In this document: one piece after another, positions 43,524-55,346 of the stretch
Layout of the letters: every line of letters begins with the position of its first letter
Numbering within the stretch: position 1 is the first letter of the stretch
Assembly: GCA_028386065.3 (NCBI GenBank)
Contig: JAKUCV010002736.1
Coordinates: forward strand, 62,001 to 126,000
Source of the DNA: Turnera subulata
Taxonomy: Eukaryota; Streptophyta; Magnoliopsida; Malpighiales; Passifloraceae
Direction of reading: 5' to 3'
Length of the DNA stretch: 64,000 nucleotides
Translations under genes and position numbers: made by a program
The notes under the pieces: model-generated
What the model saw: only the letters and a program-made list of their open reading frames with translations
The model's database searches: none
Told to the model about the DNA's origin: nothing

Positions 43524-44788
43524 TGTTAGGAAATATGCCCTACGCTAGAGCAGGGTGAATAGCGCTTTATGGACAAAATAAAAATTTGCAGGAATAAATG
43601 CGGAATAAAAGAAAGAAGGAAAGATGACACCATATTTTAATACTGGTTCACAGACAACTTTGGGCTAGTCAAGTCCTCCGAGAGATTCTCTTAAAGATTT
43701 CACTATCTACGTTAAGCTTCCGGGTGCTTAACGAACCGTTTACAACTTGAGAATTCGAGTCACACGAACATCAACACTCTTGCTTGAAGATACCACACTT
43801 CAAGACTTCTCACACAGAAAGAATACCTCTTCCTATGAATTACAACAAGGGAACAAACCTCCCTTAAAGTATATGACAACACTTACAACACTCAAAATAA
43901 AAACTCTCTCAAAGAGTGGATATTGAGCAACAATATAAGAACAATAAGGCAACTCTCAATTCTTAAAGGTATTAGCTCATAAAAACTTGTATGAATGTAT
44001 AACAATGAATACTTTATGTATGGAGAGTTGATTGAACATGAAGAGAGGTTTAACACCTCTATTTATAAGTCTGAAAACTTAGATGGCCGTTGGGAAAACA
44101 TTCCTAAACACCTTTTGATAAAATAAACATTGAAAGTTGCAAAAGGTTTCTGACCATAACGGCACAACATCAATGTTTAACGACTCAACATCGATGTTTA
44201 GCCAGTAGAATATGAAATTTGGGACCAACGGTCAAATGAACATCGATGTTTAGAATATGAACATTGATGTTTTGAACTTCTGCCAAAACATTTTAAAGAC
44301 AATGTTTATGAGAACATCGATGTTGGAATTTTAAACATCGATGTTTTGAGCTACTGCCAAAATATTTAAGTGCAACGGTCATCAGAATATCGATGTTTAG
44401 AATCCCAACATCGATGTTCTGAACTTCTGCCGCTTTTTGCAAATCATTTGAAAACAAGAACATCGATGTTGGAAAATCAAACATCGATGTTTAGAGCTCA
44501 AAAATCATTTTCATGATTGATAAAAAAATGCTATTTTGATGCATGAGGAAAATTGATTTTGTTTGAGCTAATATCTTTGAAGATTTTGAGTGTTAACTTT
44601 GTATAATTAAGTTCTTAATTCTTCTAGTTTTTCACTTCAAATCTTGTACTCTTCTTCACTTCAAATTTGTGCTCTTTGAGTGATTTCTTTTTGCTTCGGG
44701 TTTGTCGTCATTTTGAATCAATCTCGGTTTGTCAATATCAAAAACTGTATGATACAAGGAGGCATTAGCAAAACACTGTTTTCTAACA
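43524..44788 (-). repeat. 3' LTR of SIRE-like copy B
   Basis: 1265 bp. On the minus strand U3 carries AACATCGATGTT copies (about 44494-44165) followed by TATAAATA (44067-44060). The adjacent polypurine tract (CAAAAAAGTAGAAAT) is degraded compared with copy A. Confidence 0.88.
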
Positions 44789-45011
44789 ATTTCTACTTTT
44801 TTGATAATGACAAACAAAGAAGAGTATATGTCAAGTATATGGGATTCAAAATGAGGTTAATTCCCCCTATGTTTGTCAAAACGTGATTCCCCTAACTTGA
44901 TGCTTATACTTTTTAATCTTCCCCCTTTTGGGATTAGCAAAAAGAGTAATAATGACAATCTAAAGATCAAATTGAAGAGACATAATAAAAAAAATAGCAA
45001 AAGAAAAGGGA

Positions 45012-46243
45012 TCAGAAAGTTGGGCTCAAGCTTCCGTCATCGTCGTCGGAAGGCTGCCAAGCAAAGGCTTCTTCTTCTTCATTATCGGATGCATCCTCAT
45101 CATCCTCCACTTCTATCGGGTCATCGTCCACATTCTCGTCGAAATCCTCATCATCATCATCGCTCTCCTCTTCAAAGTTGTATCCATGAAACGTCGTGTG
45201 ATGTGGCGGAGGCGAGTAGTTGACACGTGCAAAGTAAGACCGAAGGTAGTGACCCTGTCTTTGAACCTCCGTGTCAATCCTTTCGATCGCTCGGCCCATG
45301 CTGTTGATGCTTAATTGTAAGTTGTGAATGGAGTCAGCAATTGAGTCGAGTGTGGCTGCAGAGGTTCGGCCGTGAGAAGTTGATGCTTGTGAACCTACTG
45401 CTCGGGTAGGCCTTCGTGCTTCCTCGGATAGTCCGGCTTGGAATGTGGCATCACTTATCTCCCAAACTTTGGAGTGAGGAATTTGAGCACTGACATATGG
45501 AAGTGGATGCTCGTCGTATGGAGATGTATATTCGGACATATGCATGAGCACGAATCGTGCCCAGTTGATGGGAGCACCGTGGATGATAGCATGAAGAACC
45601 TTCTCATCATCGACAGACTTTGTCGTGTGTTTTCCCACTTTAGGCTTTATCACCCGGGTGAGAAGGTAAAAGAGGACTCTGTGTGTCGGGTTGATGGAGT
45701 GAATCGTTGGCCTTCCAGAGTGGTTGTGGACAATCTCCGTGAAGCCGAGCTCGATTAGAAGAGTGGCTTCATGGTATGTGAGCCAATGGTCACCCCCATA
45801 GGATGAGATATCCTCACCTTGGTATGGCAGCTTGGCAAGCGTCCCGAAGTCTTCCACAGTCATTATTATGGATACTCCGTTGACATTAGCATAAAGAACA
45901 TTATCATCTCGGTGGAAAGTGGAGTAGAAGGCTCAGACGAAATCTATACTATACTGGAAGTGTCTGCTGGTCACAAACTCCAACAACTGGATTCCCGAAG
46001 ATGTGCTTCAATCTACGTGTATTTCTTTTCTTTTGGGTAATCCTCCGGAAGGTAACGAGGAGGTGCAATTGCACGTTTGGCGAAGATGGACTGGTATTGA
46101 GTGAGCTCGTTGTTGGAAGAAAACCATACAGTAGATCCTTCTACAACAAATTTTGGAGCTGAGCTTGAGGATCCTCCTCGTTTCTTTGAGTATTTTTCCT
46201 TCATGGGAGTTTTCCCTTTGGAAACTTTCTTTCCACCTGCCAT
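45012..46243 (-). pseudogene. Third ORF of SIRE-like copy B, amber at codon 77 and frameshift
   Basis: The ATG at 46243 opens MAGGKKVSKGKTPMKEKYSK, then WFSSNNELTQYQ and PRYLPEDYPKEKKYT. TAG follows at 46015-46013, the same codon position (77) as in copy A. A small indel between 46013 and 45863 changes frame and another stop follows. From 45863 a clean frame runs to 45012: GEDISSYGGDHW, FYLLTRVIKPKVGKHT, INWARFVLMHMSEYTS, IADSIHNLQLSINSMGRAIE, and an acidic tail. It is clearly the homologue of the ORF at 22014-23276. Function unknown; the family is usually labelled putative plant transposon protein. Confidence 0.75.
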
Positions 46244-46334
46244 ATTTGAAAGAAATGAGAAGGAAAATGGAATTTTGAGAGGAGAAATTGAATGAGTGAA
46301 GAATGTAATGAATGGAAATGAGAAAGGAGGCATG

Positions 46335-46660
46335 TATTATAGATGGAAGCCAAAATAGAGTTGTTGGAGCATTGAATTCACACTCCAACGGCTATATTTT
46401 TTGGAAAAAAACGACCAAACATCGATGTTTGGTTGCTCAACATCGATGTCTCCAGCTCTCTAGGTTGAGCAATTCTGACTCCAACGACAGAACATCGATG
46501 TTTTGCTTGTGCAACATCGATATTGAAAAGGTTTTGGATTGAAAATTTTTCCTGAACATCTATGTTTTGATACGAAACATCGATGTTGTGTGCATTCTGT
46601 CACAGGCTGGAAGTTCACTTTATTGAACATCGATGTTTATTTTCTGAACATCGATGTTGT
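46335..46660 (-). promoter_or_regulatory. Candidate internal promoter of copy B third ORF
   Basis: About eight AACATCGATGTT-like sites from 46421 to 46660, and two more beyond the inserted solo LTR (about 48282 and 48303). TCCAACGGCTA near 46384 matches the MSA consensus. On the minus strand a weak TATA-like CTATAATA (46342-46335) lies about 92 bp before the ATG at 46243. Spacing and order match copy A. Confidence 0.5.
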
Positions 46661-46683
46661 TGCCCTTCTGTGCAATTTGGTGT

Positions 46684-48261
46684 TGTGAACACCCAAATTT
46701 GACCCATGTATTTTCTACTAAAATTGGATTTCGAACATGCTGGAACTTAGGATTAATGAGATGATTTGGTCCTAGGTTAATGCATATTAAAATTTAATTT
46801 AGTAGAATTAATGTATTTTGGTAATTTAAACCTATATATATTCGAATTCTAGGATAAATGTGATGATTTAATCTTAGGATAAGATATATATTAAGATTTA
46901 TTAAACTAAAATATATTTTATTTTATTACTTGGGCTTCCTGATTTAGTTTCAATCCAAGTATGATGCGATGATTCATTTTTGGGTTAGGAATAAAATGAG
47001 AGGCCCAAGTTAATAAAATAAGAATTTTCCAGAGTTTAATGAGCCCATTAGCACATTTCTTGTAGGTTAATTTTAGCTCTGATTTTCGTAGAAAATCAGA
47101 ATTAAATCATCTCTTGATTAGATTTTGTGTTTTTGGTATGATTTTGCTTAAAATGAGTGTTAATGTGTAATCAATTAGTTATCGAATGATTTAGAGGAGT
47201 AATCATCAAGTAATGGAGTGATTCTCGGTTAATTAGGGGTTAATTACTCGGTAGGATCAAATCAGGGAGAAATTTGGAGGATTGGGGGCTGAAAAAAGGA
47301 AAGAACGCGTGAAACCGAAGGTGCCGGGCGACCATCTCGGGATGACCGCCAGGTCCTGGCGGACATGGCCGCCCAGAAACTAATTTTTTCCTGATTTTCA
47401 TTCCTAATTTGATTCTACACGGTTTTGGCCCAGATTTTCAGCTAAGATCTTCAACATTAAGAGGTCCATGCCCCTGCACTCACCTAGAACACTATAAATA
47501 GGAGCCCCCTCTCACATTTCAGGGGACACACATTCGATTACACAAACACTCTTCATAAAGCTTTGGAGCTTGGAGAAACTCTATGTCTCCAAGCTTAGGA
47601 AATAGTTCCATAGGCAAAACTCTGGCAGAATTTTGAGGGTAACATCATCCATTGGAGGCAGTGAAAGGGGAAAATCAAGATGAACTCCAAGATTGAGTTG
47701 AGGAGTGGGAGGAAATTGTGTGGGAGACACAACCCAAACCAAGGAGCTAGAGGAGGGCTACAAGAGGTAATCCTAATCCCTTCTTTGTCAGACCAATTAT
47801 TGTTGAGATGTTGATAATGATGACGATGTGATTGTTGTGATGCCATGTCAAGAACTATGTGGGCTTTGAACCCGGTCGCCGGGGTACGTAGGTGGTTTCT
47901 AGTGGTGGAAACTCAAGCCCAATCTTCTTCTTCTCCCCTTTCTTTTTAATATTCAGTTATTATGTGTTTTGGTGCTCACATTTGCACACTTGCACAAGGC
48001 ATGAAAAATTCTCTAATTGCACAAAATTTCGCCTCAACATGGATGGGTGCTTAACACCTTCCCATCCATGACGAATCCCCGGGTTCAGCATCTTTGATTC
48101 GTTATCCAGTTGCCTAAATGGAGTCACATGAAGGGTTTTTCCCAAAATTTTGTCCCTTAATAAAATTTGGGTGGCGACTCCAAAGAAGTTGGATGATGGT
48201 TATGAAGAAGGTGTAAAGGAAAGGTGAATAGGCCCAAGTGATTTTGGGTCGGGTATTCACA
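46684..48261 (+). mobile_element. Tat/Ogre-like solo LTR
   Basis: Starts TGTGAACACCC, ends TATTCACA, with target duplication GGTGT on both sides (46679-46683 and 48262-48266). 1578 bp and uninterrupted, so it is the best reference copy of this family here. It contains a GC-rich hairpin block (about 47325-47395), a TATA box (CTATAAATAG, about 47492), the GCTTGGAGAAACTC / TCTCCAAGC repeat (47568-47598) and GGTGGCGACTCC near the 3' end. Confidence 0.88.
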
Positions 48262-48379
48262 GGTGTGTGCTGAATTTCATCCAACATCGATGTTGTATTG
48301 TCCAACATCGATGTTTGTTTTCTCAGCAAGTCTTATCCCCCCTATCTTTTGGCCTGAGTGAGGGGTACCTGCAAAACAA

Positions 48380-48980
48380 ACTTGCACATAGACAAACACT
48401 AAGCATAATATCTGGCCTACTTGCTCTTCTTCTTCGTCATACAATGACATCTTCTCAAGAGTACCTGCAAGATCATCACACAAAAATCCTTTCTCGCCAA
48501 GCGAGTATTATTTTCTGCAAATACTACACGAGGGGACTCCTCAATAATTAAAGTACATTTATTGAAAACTCTATATGCCTTATTTATAAGAACTTGGATG
48601 CTTCTCTGGTCATGTGCTTGGAGCATCCGCTATCAAGGTACCAAAGTACACTTGATGCTTTCAAGCATACCTTCATAAAGAATTTAATGAGTTTTTGGTA
48701 CCCAAACCATCTTGGATCCTTGAGTGTTAGAGGCATAATAATGGTGAGCTTCTTCTTGTGCCCAATGCCTATGCCTAGTGAAACAAACAGGAGCTATATG
48801 TCCTATTCTATTGCAATAATGACAAATGACATTTGGATTATGCATTCTCCTAAGTTGATAGTAATTACTAGGTTATCTATGCTTGTTTACTCTACTAGTC
48901 TTGTTTTCCTTTGTTTGAGCTTTAGATTTTCTAAGTTTAGGCTCAAATTTCTTCTTTTTAGGTTCATTCTTAAAACCTAA
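48380..48980 (-). pseudogene. Copy B pol remnant with three internal deletions
   Basis: On the minus strand: zinc knuckle VICHYCNRIGH, then WYLDSGCSKHMT of protease. At about 48590 it jumps directly to the integrase end (KAYRVFNKCTLIIEESPR, ARKDFC). At about 48420 it jumps to a short RNase H piece (RPDIMLSVC). At about 48380 it joins the sequence before the palindrome array (TTTTGCAGGTACCCCTC). The second join shares GCAAG with both parent positions in copy A, fitting microhomology-mediated deletion. Confidence 0.8.
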
Positions 48981-49002
48981 TCCATGGTTAGTAGATTGCA
49001 AG

Positions 49003-50376
49003 TTATCTAGAACTCAAGTTCTTATGAGGGGTATTGAACTTTTTTAAAGTAGTTTCGAATTCTTCAACTTGTTTCTTTAAAGATTTGCATGATGAGCATT
49101 CCTCAGGTGAGGTCTCGGGTTTGTTAGCACTTCTCCTTCTGAAAAACTTGTTTTCTTCTTTAAGTTTTTCGCTTTCACTAGACAATTTCTCAAAATCCTT
49201 TCCTAATATCGTAAGTTGCTTCTTTAAGTCTTTGTTGAGTTTAGAGGCACTAACATATTCTCCATAGAGTTCATCAAAAGTATTTTGTAATTCTTCATAA
49301 GTAAAAGCCTCATTTGAGAGAGTAGTACTTACTTGTTCCGGCGGTTCTTCATGCGCCATGAGACAAAGGTTGGTCGCCTCCTCTTCCTCGCTGTCGGTTG
49401 ACTCATCACCGGAATCACCTCCCCAAGAGATATACGCCCGTTGCTTCTTGTAGGGCTTCTTCTCCTTGACTTCCTTTGCTTTAGGACACTTGGGTTTGAA
49501 GTGCCCAACTTCTCCGCACCCATAGCACTTGGGCGGACCGGATTGCTTCCTTGCTTTCTTCTCAAGTTCTTTTCGCATGAACTTGTGGAATTTTCAGATG
49601 ATAGGTCCAAATTCTTGATCATCCTCACTGGAGTCAATCTCGGTGATCTCTTGGGTCATGGAAGTGGAAGCCTTCAGAGCTATATCTTTCTCCTTTTGTT
49701 CCTGCAAAGAAGGTTTAATAATAGTGGATTCATAAGTGAGAAAATTACCTCTAAGCCCATCAACGGTCACGTTTGAAGTCCCGATGTTTTCGTAAATTGC
49801 GTCAGCTTTGGAACGCCATTTGGGAGTGAGGCTTCTAAGGACTTTTCTAACCGAGTCCCTATCGAAGTAAACTTTCTTCAGAGCATGAAGGTTGTTCACG
49901 ATTTTAGAAAATCGTTCAAACATCTCCTCGATCTTCTCGTTCTCCTTCATTCGAAAGAGTTCATATTCGGCGGTGAGAGAATCGATCTTGGCCTCACGGA
50001 CTTGATTGGTTCCTTCATAAATAATTTCAAGCTTGTCCCACATCTCCTTGGCGGTAGTGCAGCATGAAATTTTTCGGTGATCATCTGGGTTAATTGCACA
50101 ATAGAGCATGTTGTTGGCCTTGAAGTTGTTTTTAACCTTCGTGATATCTTCAGCGTTGTACTCCTCCTCCGTCTTTCTCACAGTGGCTTCACCAACCTTC
50201 TTTGTTGGAATTTGTTCTCCGTTCTTTATTTTTTGCCAAAGAGAAAAGTTGTTGGCTTGGATGAAGATTCTCATCCTCTCCTTCCAATATGAGTAGTTGG
50301 TGCCATCAAAGAGAGGTGGACGGGTGGTGGATTGTCCTTCAGCGATTCCTGCATACAAATTTCTTAAAGAAGCCAT
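49003..50376 (-). pseudogene. SIRE-like copy B gag, one TGA
   Basis: Starts MASLRNLYAGIAEGQSTTRP and is open for 260 codons (LFDGTNYSYWKERMRIF, CCTTAKEMWDKLE, EEMFERFSKIVNNLHALKK) to a TGA at 49594. Copy A has Arg there, so the stop fits CGA to TGA. The same frame then continues with KFHKFMRKELEKKARK, the zinc knuckle CYGCGEVGHFKPKC, DSTDSEEEE and a coiled-coil-like C-terminus with ECSSCKSLKKQVEEFE, to 49003. It is the best-preserved gag in the window. Confidence 0.88.
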
Positions 50377-50431
50377 GGATGATTCCTCTCAAACGGTTAA
50401 GTCTTTCAGAGAGTTAGACTCTGCTACCAAT

Positions 50432-51554
50432 TGTTAGGAAATATGCCTACGCTAGAGGGGGGTGAATAGCGCTTTATGGACAAAATAAAAATTTGCAGGA
50501 ATAAATGCGGGATAAAAGAAAGAAGGAAAGATGACACCAAATTTTTATACTGGTTCACACACAACTTGTGGCTAGTCCAGTCCTTCGAGAGACTCTCTCG
50601 AAGATTTCACTATCTACGTTAAGCTTCCGGGTGCTTAACAAACCATTTACAACTTGAGAATTCGAGTCACACGAACCTCAATACTCTTACTTGAAGATAC
50701 CACACTTCAAGACTTCTCACACAGAAAGAATACCTCTTCCTATGAATTACAACAAGGGAACAAACCTCCCTTAAAGTGTATGACAACACTTACAACACTC
50801 AAAACAAAATCTCTCTCAAAGAGTGGAAATTGAGCAACAATATAAGAACAATAAGGCAACTCTCAATTCTTAAAGGTGTTAGCTCATAAAAACTTGTATG
50901 AGTGTATAATAATGAATACTTTATGTATGGAGAGTTGATTGAACATGAAGAGAGGTTTAACACCTTTATTTATAAGTCTGAAAACTTAGATGGCAGTTCG
51001 GAAAACATTCCTAAACACCTTTTGATAAAATGAACATTGAAAGTTGCAAAAGGTTTCTGACCATAACGCTACAACATTGATGTTTAACGACTCAACATCG
51101 ATGTTTAGCCAGTAGAATATGAAATTTGGGACCAACGGTCAAATGAACATCGATGTTTTGAACTTCTGCCAAAACATTTTAAAGACAATGTTTATGAGAA
51201 CATCGATGTTTTGAGCTACTGCCAAAACATTTAAGTGCAACGGTCATTAGAACATCGATGTTTAGAATCCCAACATCGATGTTTTGAACTTCTGCTGCTT
51301 TTTGACAAATGATTTGAATATAAGAACATCGATGTTGAGAAATCAAACATTGATGTTTAGAGCTCAAAAATCATTTTCATGATTGATAAAAAAATTCTAT
51401 TTTGATGCATGAGGAAAATTAATTTTTTTTTAGCTAATATCTTAGAAGATTTTGAGTGTTAACCTTGTACAATTAAGTTCTTAATTCTTCTAGTTTTTCA
51501 CTTCAAATCTTGTGCTCTTCTTCACTTCAAATTTGTGCTTGTTGAGTGATTTCT
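50432..51554 (-). repeat. 5' LTR of SIRE-like copy B, cut by Athila insertion
   Basis: Matches 43524 to about 44690. Palindrome copies at about 51073-51361 and TATAAATA at 50974-50967. It breaks off in TTGAGTGATTTCT where the Athila-like LTR begins, so the start of U3 is beyond the window. The copy has fewer intact palindromes than the 3' LTR (short deletion near 51150). Confidence 0.85.
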
Positions 51555-53670
51555 TGATTCATGTGAAATATGCATAGTTTAGGGCATAATTTTGGACGCA
51601 AATTGTTCAAAATTCATTATGATTATATGCCTCCTATGCAATATTCCACCATATTCCTCCAATGTCCATCCCTTACTGTATGATTAGTGATTTCAGGTGC
51701 ATTACGATCAATTCAAGAGGATTTCATTGAAGAATGTGAAGATACAACATTAGCCACAGCATGAGCTTGTGGCAGAACTTGTGAGCCTGTCCCTGAGGCT
51801 ATTGTTCATCGAGAATTCAATTGAAGGTCTCAAACCACCTTCAAATCACAAGATTTCCACTGAAACTCATTGCCCTCACTTTGATCCAAGAAATCCTCAT
51901 GACACCTCATCATCGGCAGAAGAAGCAGAAATTGATTAAAGGGAAAGTTGAAGAAGAACTGCAACAGGCCCAGGCACAGCATCAGCCTGGGCGTCCTGCA
52001 AAACCCAGAAATTATAAGAGAAATATAAAATTTCACCACATGCAACACCTACTTCACTAACATAAACAAACATTCTTCTGACGTTCCCAGAGCACTTTCC
52101 AAGGAAAAAGGAATAGGCACATGCCACTCAGAGTGAATCCACCTTAAAGAATAATTATCCTCTGCAAAGGGCACCTTGGAACTTACAACCCGCCAATCAA
52201 CTTGTTGCCCATCACGCCTATCCTGACGCACACGTTGGAAGACTGACGAGCCAATTTACCCAAACACCCATACTTTCCAGAAAGTTGGGAGGAAACAGGC
52301 TGAGGAGCTGCACCTACAAAAAGACGAAGCGAGAAGACACCAAAGAATCCTATCGACAAAGACACTCCTAAAATTGGCAGAATTCCTGGAATATAGGTGG
52401 GACCAAGAAACACCAAAGGTCCAAGGGAAACACGATTCTGCAGCATTTCTGGGCAGTAATCGTGTTGTCCCTAACCTTCAGATTGTTCAAAACACTATGC
52501 TATTCCACACTTCTATCTGTTTTCTAATTTTGATTATGAACTAAACAACCCCTTCTTAGGTTGAAAGGGTGAACATGTCTTTGATTTTAATGCAATAGAT
52601 TGCTCAAATTATGTTCTTAACCAGTCTTTCTTGTTTTGGTTTTTGCAAACTTGCACCATGTCTGAGTCTTGATCAAACCCATGCATGATTACAGGTGGCT
52701 AGGTGAAGGATCGAAAGGAGAAACCTTAGCCACTGGAACAACATCAACCAACCCTTAGTTTTTAGCTCTTTACAGAAGTTAGAACTAATTGAGGAACTAG
52801 CCTCAACACCAATCTTAGACCCCTGTATTTGACCGATGCGAGAGCATTAGGAGTGTGAGAACCATGGGAGACACCTGTGAGCGAAAGCAAATGGGTGCAG
52901 TATAGGTTGAGAGCACCTGCAATAACTGATTTTATTAATTGACTCTTTTGTTGTCGACAGCCTCAGCCTGTACACAGCACAGGCTCAGCCTGTGCCTAGT
53001 ACAGCCTCAGTCTGTAACAATATAGTCAAGAAGATAACACAATCCTTAAATTGATTCTTGATTGACTATTAGGTAGAATCCTCTTAATTTAGTAGCAGCC
53101 TTGTGAAGGACCGAAAGGAGAAGCCAGGAGTGCTAGACCTACAATAGCCAACCTTTGCTCCTTAGCCATTCGAAAGAAGATAGGGAGAGACTGTGGGTAT
53201 TAGCACCAACATTGAACTTCACCCTTAAGTGGACGGCTATTTTAGTGATAGAGGGTAGATGGAAGCTTAGGGAACTATTGATAAGATCGAAAGTCGTTGA
53301 TAATACCTTAGGTTGGGAGCCCCTTCAAGACTTCTCATTAGTCACAGCCTCACCCACAGGCTCAGCCTGTGACTGAGGCTGTCGAGCAATTTATATGTAT
53401 AAAACAGGACATGTGAATCCCAAATACCTAAGAATCCACCAAAACTGATACCTTCCTCATTTAATCAACTATTACATTTATCTTTCCTACTTAGTTTAGA
53501 TTTTAATCATCATTCATCCAAATCCATCCCTATTTAATTGTTTTCGAGCCTAGTTTGTCTTAAATTGAAAGGAAACAAACTCAACCCAGTCCCTGTGGAT
53601 ACGGCCTTGATAAAGTACTACAACAACCCTGTGCACTTGTAGGAACCTACGCTGCAGACAGACGACATCA
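51555..53670 (+). repeat. 5' LTR of the Athila-like element
   Basis: About 2.1 kb, from TGATTCATGTG to about CGACATCA just before the primer binding site. The palindrome ACAGGCTCAGCCTGT is at 52979-52993, and CACAGGCTCAGCCTGTG at 53355-53371. Near-identical to the visible part of the 3' LTR at 62651. Confidence 0.85.
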
Positions 53671-53676
53671 AGTTAT

Positions 53677-53694
53677 TGGCGTCGTTGCCGGGGA
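53677..53694 (+). promoter_or_regulatory. tRNA-Asp-type primer binding site
   Basis: TGGCGTCGTTGCCGGGGA, one base from the TGGCGCCGTTGCCGGGGA usually found in Athila elements. Confidence 0.85.
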
Positions 53695-53791
53695 CTGGCG
53701 CTTGATTCTTTTTGCTTTTTTATTTCTGACTTATTAGGCTTTTCAAAATCTTACCCTTTCTTTTTCCAAGTTTGAAGCTTTCAGGTGGTGC

Positions 53792-55160
53792 ATGCCCCAA
53801 ACTAGGAGCAAGAAGCCATCTCTGACCTGCCACCAGGAGATTGAAAAGGCAGCCCGCAAAATCTGCAAGAAGAACATGGAAAAACAGCACAACATGGCGA
53901 ACAGAATCAACGAAGGAGCACACCCAGAGGTTGAACAGGCTAAGCCTGTGAGACCCTACATCCCTATGTCACAGCTCCTACAACCACCAACAACCTCCTC
54001 TACAACAGCATAGCCATTCTAGATGTAGATGCCCTCCATGAAATCAGAACAAACCTGCTCAACATGTTGGAGAGGCGCACATTTGGAGGCTTGCCCTTGG
54101 AGGATCCAAACTCTCACTTGCAGAATTTTCTGCGGGTGTGCAGCACTGTGAACATAGCAGGGATGACCAAGGAACAGCTGTACATGAGAGTGTTCCCATT
54201 CTCACTCAGAGATGCAGTATTCGAGTGGCTCAACAACCATGAAGCAAGCCACTTTACTGATTGGGATAGCCTAGTTAGGGCCTTCTTGAAGGAATATCAT
54301 CCATTAAGTAAGGCTGCAAACCTGAGGCAGCAGCTCATCGGCTTTTCCCAGTGCTATGATGAATCAATCCGTGATGCTTGGGAGCGATTCAAGGGATTAC
54401 TAAGAAGAAGCCTAAATCACAGAATTGATGAGGCTGTGCAACTTGAACAATTTTATTGCGGCCTAAGTGATAAAGACCAGAACACTTTGGACAAAATGGC
54501 TAATGGTTCATTCCTGGACAAAGACTACAATGATGGGGTAACCATTCTTGAATCTCTGTCAAAAAGGAAAACCCAGATCAGGGGAGTCAAGGCCACTGGA
54601 ATAATTGGAGTAGACCGTGTAACCAAGCTAGAGGCAGAGATAGAAGCCCTCAGGAAGCAATTAGGGACTGCTCACGTCAAGGCAGCCACATCCACAGCCT
54701 CAGACTGTGAAGGATGTAGGGGACCTCACAACACATCCAGTTGTCCCCTCTTCACCGAATGTGATTCTGAACAGGCTCTCTACATCCAACAGAGGCAAGG
54801 ACAGTATGGAAACACTTACAATTCATCTTGGAGGAATCATCCAAATTTCTCCTAGAAGGCACCAAATGAAGAGAGAAGTCCACCACAGCCCCAATTCCAG
54901 CTACAAAATCAAGGAGGACAGCCCTAGTACCAAAGACAGAACCAAGAAGGACAGCAAGACAACAATACCGACATGATGAGCATGCTGTAGTCCATCTTGG
55001 AGAACCAGAATAAGATGAGTGAGGAAATTAGTCAAATCAAATCCCACAATAGAATCCTCGAAAATCAAATTGCTCAACATGCCTCTATGTCCACTAATCA
55101 GCAAGGAGCCCTTTCAGGAAACCAATAGAGAATCCAAGGAATGAGCATTGCAAGGCTGTA
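53792..55160 (+). pseudogene. Athila-like gag, broken
   Basis: Opens MPQTRSKKPSLTCHQEIEKA at 53792. A frameshift near 54010 leads to the main piece 54064-54855: RRTFGGLPLEDPNSHLQNFL, FPFSLRDAVFEWLNN, WDSLVRAFLKEYHPLSK, RFKGLLRRSLNHRI and TRKTQ-type helices, all typical of Athila gag. A Cys/His cluster CEGCRGPHNTSSC follows. TAG at 54853 is followed in frame by a Gln/Asn-rich stretch and ILENQNKMSEEISQIKSHN. The palindrome ACAGGCTAAGCCTGT (53935-53949) lies inside the coding part. Confidence 0.85.
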
Positions 55161-55346
55161 ACACTTCGCAGTGGGAAGGAATTAAGGGGCACAGCACCAA
55201 GACAGCCTGATGCTGTGGATCAGACAACATCAACATCCAACCCAGGGCAAACAGTGCAGACATAGGCTGAGCCTGTGAGTGCTAAGAAAGTTGAGAAACA
55301 ACCCTAGACTATCCGACCCTATCAACCTCCTCTCTCATATCCAGAA

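Larger units (their letters stand above)
43524..51554 (-). mobile_element. SIRE-like Ty1/copia element, copy B: deletion derivative keeping gag and third ORF
   Basis: LTRs start TGTTAGGAAATATGCC (43524-44788, and 50432 to the Athila insertion at 51555). On the minus strand: 5' LTR, primer binding site TGGTAGCAGAGTC (50429-50417), gag (50376-49003), a remnant of pol (about 48980-48380), palindrome array, third ORF (46243-45012), 3' LTR. Integrase core, all of RT and most of RNase H are gone. It is a diverged relative of copy A: LTRs are shorter and third-ORF residues look about three-quarters identical. A Tat/Ogre-like solo LTR splits its internal array (46684-48261). The rest of its 5' LTR lies beyond the Athila element, outside the window. 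Confidence 0.88.

Noticed and set aside
51821..52060. Short ORFs in both Athila LTRs
   Set aside because: Present at the same place in the two LTRs and shifted by indels; LTR sequence, not genes.
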